The notes under the pieces were generated by a model, which worked only from the letters and a program-made list of their open reading frames with translations, did no database searches and was not told the DNA's origin. The translations under genes and the position numbers were made by a program. From the NCBI GenBank assembly GCA_964035575.1, contig OZ037892.1:496001-560000 (forward strand): 64,000 bases of DNA, given 5' to 3'. Positions 59,627-64,000 of the stretch are shown piece after piece. How positions within the stretch are numbered: the first letter of the stretch is position 1; each line of letters starts with the position of its first letter. Source of the stretch: Rhynchopus sp. YZ270_cl-10 (Eukaryota; Euglenozoa; Diplonemea; Diplonemida; Diplonemidae).

Positions 59627-62349
59627 ATGAGAACTGCGTTCAGAGGAGCAGCGAGGAGGGGTGTGAGGCTCGCACCGGGGGGTGCACCTGCGTCGGTGCA
59701 GTGGAGCCGTCCGGAGTCGGCAGTGCTGCAGGCAGCGGCACCTCTTGCAAAGCAGGCGCGGTTCTGCTCTAAGAAGGAGGCAGACGCTGAGGACGACCTC
59801 GTGGAGGAGGAGCTCACCGCCACCAAGGTTGCCTCCACCGAGGCCGCAACGGGACCTGCCGAGGAGTTTGAGTTCAAGGCGGAGACCCAGCAGCTTCTCG
59901 ACATCGTGATCCGCTCCGTCTACACCGACAAGGAGATCTACGTCCGCGAGCTCATCTCCAACGCATCCGACGCCCTTGAAAAGCGCCGCCACCTTGAAGT
60001 CACCCACCCCGAGACCTGGACCCCCGAGGAAGGTGATGCCCCACCCAGCGTCCGCATCGACGTCAACTCCGACACCCGCGAGTTCATCATCACCGACACC
60101 GGAATCGGTATGACCAAGGAGGAGCTCGTCCAGAACATTGGAACCATCTGCAGCAGTGGCTCCAAGGCATTCGTCAAGAAGCTCCAGGACTCCCAGAACA
60201 CCAGCACCGACTCCATCATCGGACAGTTCGGTGTGGGTTTCTACTCTGCCTTCATGATCGCAAAGAAGATCAAGGTGTACACCCGGTCCGCAGAGCATGG
60301 GTCTAAGGGATACTGCTGGGAGAGCGACGGATCTGGCTCTTTCTCGATCTCCGACGCGGAGGGTGTTGCCAAGGGAACCAAGATTGTGCTTGATGTGCGC
60401 GAGACTGAGGTGGCGTTCTGCGCGCAGGCTGTTGTGGAGCGCATTGTGAAGAAGTACTCGAACTTTGTTGCGTACGACATCTTCTTGAACAACGCGCGTG
60501 TCAACACTGTTGAGGCAATGTGGATGAAGCCTAAGGATGAGGTCTCCGAGGACGACCACACGGAGTTCTACAAATTCATCGCAAACGCATACGACGCACC
60601 GCGTTTCCGTCTGCACTACTCCATCGACTGCCCCATCAACATCAACGCCCTCATGTACATCCCCCAGGGCCACTCTGAGCGCATGAACCTCCAGAGAATG
60701 GAGCCCGGTCTCTCCCTCTACTGCCGCAAGGTCCTCATCCAGGCCAAGTGCCGCACCCTCGTCCCCGAGTACCTCCGCTTCGTGAAGGGAGTTGTCGACT
60801 CTGAGGACATCCCATTGAACCTGTCCCGTGAGACTACACAGGACAGCGCCCTCATGCGGTATGTAGTGTTCCACATAGTATTTTACACGTTAGGGGAGGT
60901 GTACCTATTATCCCGGCATTTTTTCAAGGTGGCTAAGAGAGTCTTAGGTTCTTATAAAATTTTCCTTTTTTTTTTATTTCGTAAAATAATTTTGATTGAG
61001 GTACGCTGTTCATGAGAGGGCTTTGTATTTCACTCTACTTTGATTTTGTAATTAATTATTTGGACCTATTTCCCCACAATCTGATCACTATCCGAGAGGT
61101 GTTTGTATTCAACTTCTCTTTGAAATGGTTCCTTCCCATTTTATTATACTACAGTAAGCTCGGGTCTGTCATCACGAAAAAGATTCTGAAGTGGCTGCAG
61201 GACGAGAGCTCGAGAGACCCTGCCGGGTACGCTGCGTTCTTCGAGCAGTTTGGGCAGTTCCTGAAGGAGGGAGTCTGCACTGACGCGATCAATAAGAACG
61301 ACCTGGCGAAGCTTCTGCGCTTCAACAGCAGTGCATCCACAGACGCGTCCGCAAGCGTGTCCCTTGCCGACTACATCGCACGCATGCCCGAGAACCAGAC
61401 AAACATCTACTACCTGCAGGCGGCAGGGCGCGACGCAGGCATGGCCTCCCCCTACTACGAGGCCTTCAAGGAGAAGGGCATTGAGGTGCTCTTCCTCAGC
61501 CACCCGGCCGACCACATTGTCATGACCCACCTTGACATGTTCAAGAAGCACAAGATTGTGTCGTGCGAGTCGTCCGACCCAGGTGCCGACGAGGGCAAGA
61601 ACCAGGAGTCCGAGGAGATGGAGAAGCTGATGAAGAAGGAGCTGACCGGGGACCAGGGAACGCACCTGACGGACTACCTGCAGAGGACTCTGCAGCACCG
61701 TGTGCAGTCTGTGAAGGTGAGCACGCGTCTCACGTCGTCTGTTGCGATCATCACTGACCACGAGCAGGCCAGCATGCAGAAGTTCATGAAGACACACGGC
61801 ATTGAGAACGGCGCCCCGCAGGAGGCAGTCAAGTACCACCTCCAGGTCAACCCCAAGCACGAGGTCATCCGCAAGCTCTTCACCCTCTCATCCGCCAACG
61901 ACGAGAAGTCCATTGCACTCGCCAAGCTCGTCGCAGAGCAGGTATGCGTACCCTCAGGAAGGTCTTCCCATAAGGGGAAATTCCTTTTTACCCCTGCTTC
62001 TTTTTTATTTGTTTTTTTATTTCGACAATTTGCCAACCCTCAAGAACGGTTTTAACGATGGTAAATTCTGCTGCATTATCAGCTATTCCACGAATTCAAG
62101 TTGCTCTCTCCTTTTCAGGGATTCATAATCCACATATTGCTTAGAGTCATTGAGTGATTTGTCCATTAACTACTGCAAACCATCTCACCACACCTACAGA
62201 TCTTTGACAACGCACTTATCTCTGCCAACCTTCTGGAGGACCCGCGTTCGATCCTGAACCGTGTGACCACTCTGATGACCGAGGCGCTCTCGGGAACCCA
62301 GGAGCCCCTGTCCCTCGTTGAGGACAAGGAGGAGGAGAAGAAGGAGTAG
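59627..62349 (+). CDS. TRAP1: Mitochondrial HSP90 chaperone, TRAP1 (three exons)
   Basis: Exons 59627-60858, 61152-61941 and 62200-62349 give 723 residues, against about 700 for animal TRAP1. I chose the ATG at 59627 because it opens a mitochondrial-type presequence (MRTAFRGAARRGVRLAPGG) rich in Arg and Ala. The N-terminal GHKL ATPase domain has VRELISNASDALEK (catalytic Glu108, Asn112), DTGIGM at 157-162 and GQFGVGFYS at 199-207. The middle domain carries NLSRE with the conserved Arg401, then KLGSVITKKILKWL and LAKLLRFNSS. The C-terminal dimer domain ends IFDNALISANLLEDPRS, then an acidic Glu/Lys tail with no MEEVD or KDEL. That excludes the cytosolic and ER forms and agrees with TRAP1, which folds clients in the matrix. 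Exon 1 is strongly C-rich at third positions. All junctions keep frame, and the gene looks intact. Confidence 0.93.
60859..61151 (+). other. TRAP1 intron 1 (293 bp)
   Basis: Donor GTATGT and acceptor CTACAG. Splicing joins CG to T in phase 2 and gives SALMRKLGSV, which matches the continuous family sequence at this point (human: SALIRKLRDV). The interval is AT-rich with poly-T runs, unlike the GC-rich exons. Confidence 0.9.
61942..62199 (+). other. TRAP1 intron 2 (258 bp)
   Basis: Donor GTATGC after GCAGAGCAG and acceptor ACCTACAG before ATCTTTGAC, phase 0. Joining gives VAEQIFDNALIS, matching the family (human: VDQIYENAMIA). Confidence 0.9.
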
Positions 62350-63351
62350 ACAAATCTATTTTTGGTGACTAAGGTGACGAAGCACGTCTTGGGCTTCGGT
62401 TCATCTTATCAGCTGTTCTTTTCGTTTGAAGGGACCATTTTTTTTTTTCTAACCGATTGCATCCATTAGCAAAAGTGTTTCCCACCACCCTTTAGTAGCT
62501 TGAGTTCTGTGAGAGAAATGAATACAATATATGTAGGGCACATCCTTGTCTACACACGTCTCCAAAATAATAATAAAAGACTGAAGTTCTTCGGTTTCAG
62601 TTAAAACAAAACAAAGCAAATAAAATATCTCAAGAAAAAAGGCTTAAAATTTAAGAGATCTTGTTTCCGTTGTTGCTGATGCAAAATGGATTCAATGAAG
62701 AGGAGTTTTTTTTTTTTGGAGGATTTTTTTTTGGATTTGGGAAGGGGAGGAGAGACTGTCAACTTTTCGGGCCTTCGGTACCGAGTTTTGATATTTTTTT
62801 TTAGCGTTTTCTGTTCTCTTCTTTTTATGTGTTGCGCGCGCGAGGGGGCACATTCATCTTTCAAGTTTTCTTTTCTTTTATTTCAAGTACAAGATGATCA
62901 ATGAGTTTGGTTGCATGTGTATTCCCAACAGAGGAGTATGAGCTGTATTATGGTATCAACTTCATTTTTATTTTTGTTTTGTTGTGTGAACTGCGGCTCT
63001 CCACTGGAAATCATATTTATACTTGCCAGGAAACATGCAAAAAAACATAAGAAAAAAACGAATCAATTTGTTGGTTTCAGAACAGATAAGAAAAACAAAA
63101 ACGATCCAGTTAAAATATAACCACCCACCCTCCCACCCTTTTCCCCCATTTTATATCATCTTAGTCCAACCCTCCCCCCACATGAGTGCTATTCTTGACT
63201 ATTTTTTTGCAAATAATAGTAAGAAACGTAATAGATGGTTTGATTTATTCTGTCTGACCTACTACTCGCAACACCCCCCGCTCTCTTACCAGGACATTTA
63301 CAACCACATCATGTAGTACAACAAACCCCGTTGTCCGCGGGAAAAAAAAAA
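62350..63351. other. Intergenic region between TRAP1 and the polycystin gene
   Basis: No gene is supported on either strand; the open frames are short and low-complexity. The first ~230 bp are probably the TRAP1 3' UTR, with an AATAAA at about 62572. A T11/T9 and G-rich stretch lies at 62706-62755, and C-rich runs at 63120-63180. A TTTTATATC stretch lies near 63150, about 200 bp before the next start codon, and an A11 run directly precedes that ATG. Confidence 0.5.
62572..62577 (+). terminator. Possible polyadenylation signal AATAAA for TRAP1
   Basis: AATAAA within an AATAATAATAAA stretch, 223 bp after the TRAP1 stop. Assigned by position only. Confidence 0.35.
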
Positions 63352-64000
63352 ATGAAACCGTCATTGGATGTGGAGCTGTCGCCGCCGTCTTCGTTGTCGC
63401 CACTTCAGAGCCCGTTGTTGAGGGGGAGTCCGGTGTTTACGGACTTTTTTGAGACCGATTCTGTTCTTGCAGCACGTGCAACATTGCCTTCTCCAGCGCC
63501 ATCGTCGCCTTCTTCCCCCCTAGCATCCCCAGCACCCCCATCACCCGCCCCACACGATGCCACGCAACGCACCTCAAGCGTCACAATCCACGACCTCCTG
63601 GAATACCTCATCACCGACGTCGACAAACGCCAGCACTACCGCCACCTGCCGTTCTACTTCCTCTTTCTGCTGGGCCTGCTGCTCTTTGCGGGGCTTGGGG
63701 AAGGGGCGTTGCAGAACAACATCTTTGCAGATGCGAATCTGCTGAACCGGGTACTGACGGAGCAGATCGCACCACGTGGGGTAGACTCCGAGGATAAGGT
63801 GTGGGAGTGGGTGAAGTCTGCGGCGGGTGTGCTTTGGGATGCGCGAGCGGCAGGGCAGGTGGGGAGTGTTTGCAATGCTGCTGCGGATGGTGGTGACAAC
63901 GCTGTCATTGGCGGCTTTGTGCTACGGCAGTGGCGTGTCGACCCCCACCTCTGCCACCTCTACTCCTCCGCTGTCCGCGTTCTCCCCCTAACAACCCGCA
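63352..64000 (+). CDS. Polycystin (PKD2-like) cation channel, N-terminal part, runs off the window
   Basis: The frame is open from the ATG at 63352 to the window end (216 codons). Residues 1-75 form a Ser/Pro-rich cytoplasmic tail. VTIHDLLEYLITDVDKRQHY then leads into a first membrane segment at about 99-117 (LPFYFLFLLGLLLFAGLG). After it comes the start of the extracellular polycystin (TOP) domain: LLNRVLTEQI, a VWEW motif at 150-153, and IGGFVLRQWRVD at 186-197 followed by Cys201. The IGG..LRQ.RV...C pattern is characteristic of the family, whose members are six-segment calcium-permeable channels, often in cilia or flagella. The remaining five segments and the pore would lie beyond the edge. 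A mucolipin relative is less likely because of the LRQ.RV motif. An exon boundary further right cannot be seen. Confidence 0.8.
   Translation, partial: MKPSLDVELSPPSSLSPLQSPLLRGSPVFTDFFETDSVLAARATLPSPAPSSPSSPLASPAPPSPAPHDATQRTSSVTIHDLLEYLITDVDKRQHYRHLPFYFLFLLGLLLFAGLGEGALQNNIFADANLLNRVLTEQIAPRGVDSEDKVWEWVKSAAGVLWDARAAGQVGSVCNAAADGGDNAVIGGFVLRQWRVDPHLCHLYSSAVRVLPLTTR

Noticed and set aside
59618-60874. 418-codon open frame on the minus strand
   Set aside because: It is the antisense shadow of TRAP1 exon 1, kept open by the strong C/G third-position bias of that exon. The + strand is clearly the HSP90 gene.
60859-61151. Reading TRAP1 through to about 61015 as an unspliced protein
   Set aside because: The extra residues are AT-rich intron translation with no HSP90 similarity. 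Splicing GTATGT to CTACAG restores the family sequence exactly.
61144-61860. 238-codon open frame on the minus strand
   Set aside because: Shadow of TRAP1 exon 2, for the same reason.
62601-63316. Small open frames in the TRAP1-polycystin spacer
   Set aside because: They are low-complexity Lys/Phe-rich translations of A/T runs on both strands, without start context or similarity.
54000-64000. tRNA, rRNA or snRNA genes
   Set aside because: Scanning by eye found no cloverleaf with A and B boxes and no rRNA-like segment. A covariance-model search would be needed to exclude small RNAs.

Overview
The window comes from a nuclear eukaryotic chromosome, most likely of a single-celled protist. The right-hand genes have spliceosomal introns: three are placed here, of 220-293 bp, all with GTAT donors and ACAG acceptors. 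They encode mitochondrially targeted proteins and a polycystin-type channel of the kind common in flagellated eukaryotes. I cannot name the lineage from sequence alone.

Positions 1 to about 53,923 (84% of the window) are one uninterrupted tandem satellite with a 38-bp unit, and it continues past the left edge. The length fits exactly 1,419 complete units: 1,403 of 38 bp and 16 of 37 bp, with no inserted element or other length change. Units differ mainly at two places. One is an A/G site in the loop of a hairpin, the other a three-state site (GAC, GGC or GGT) just after it. Rarer marker variants recur at exact multiples of 38 bp, which shows layers of segmental duplication. They split the array into a left zone (1 to ~18.95 kb), a middle zone (~18.96 to 45.6 kb) and a right zone (45.6 to 53.9 kb). 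Neither strand can encode protein for more than about 114 bp, because each unit carries a stop and 38 is not a multiple of 3.

The array ends in two diverged units that look like inverted relatives of the satellite (53,926-54,000). A 27-bp core of the first recurs at 57,009, just after a host gene. From 54,001 to 54,729 there is gene-free DNA built of short direct, inverted and diverged tandem repeats.

From 54,730 on, all recognised genes lie on the + strand: a fossil fragment of a viral DNA-packaging ATPase (54,730-55,305); an intron-bearing gene for a probable mitochondrial PD-(D/E)XK nuclease-like protein (55,644-56,964); a repeat-rich stretch with a doubtful open frame (57,113-58,210); a cytochrome b5-domain protein (58,758-59,378); a three-exon mitochondrial HSP90/TRAP1 gene (59,627-62,349); and the 5' part of a polycystin (PKD2-like) cation channel that runs off the right edge (63,352-64,000). 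These look like independently transcribed genes. Two have mitochondrial-type N-termini, but nothing ties them into one pathway.
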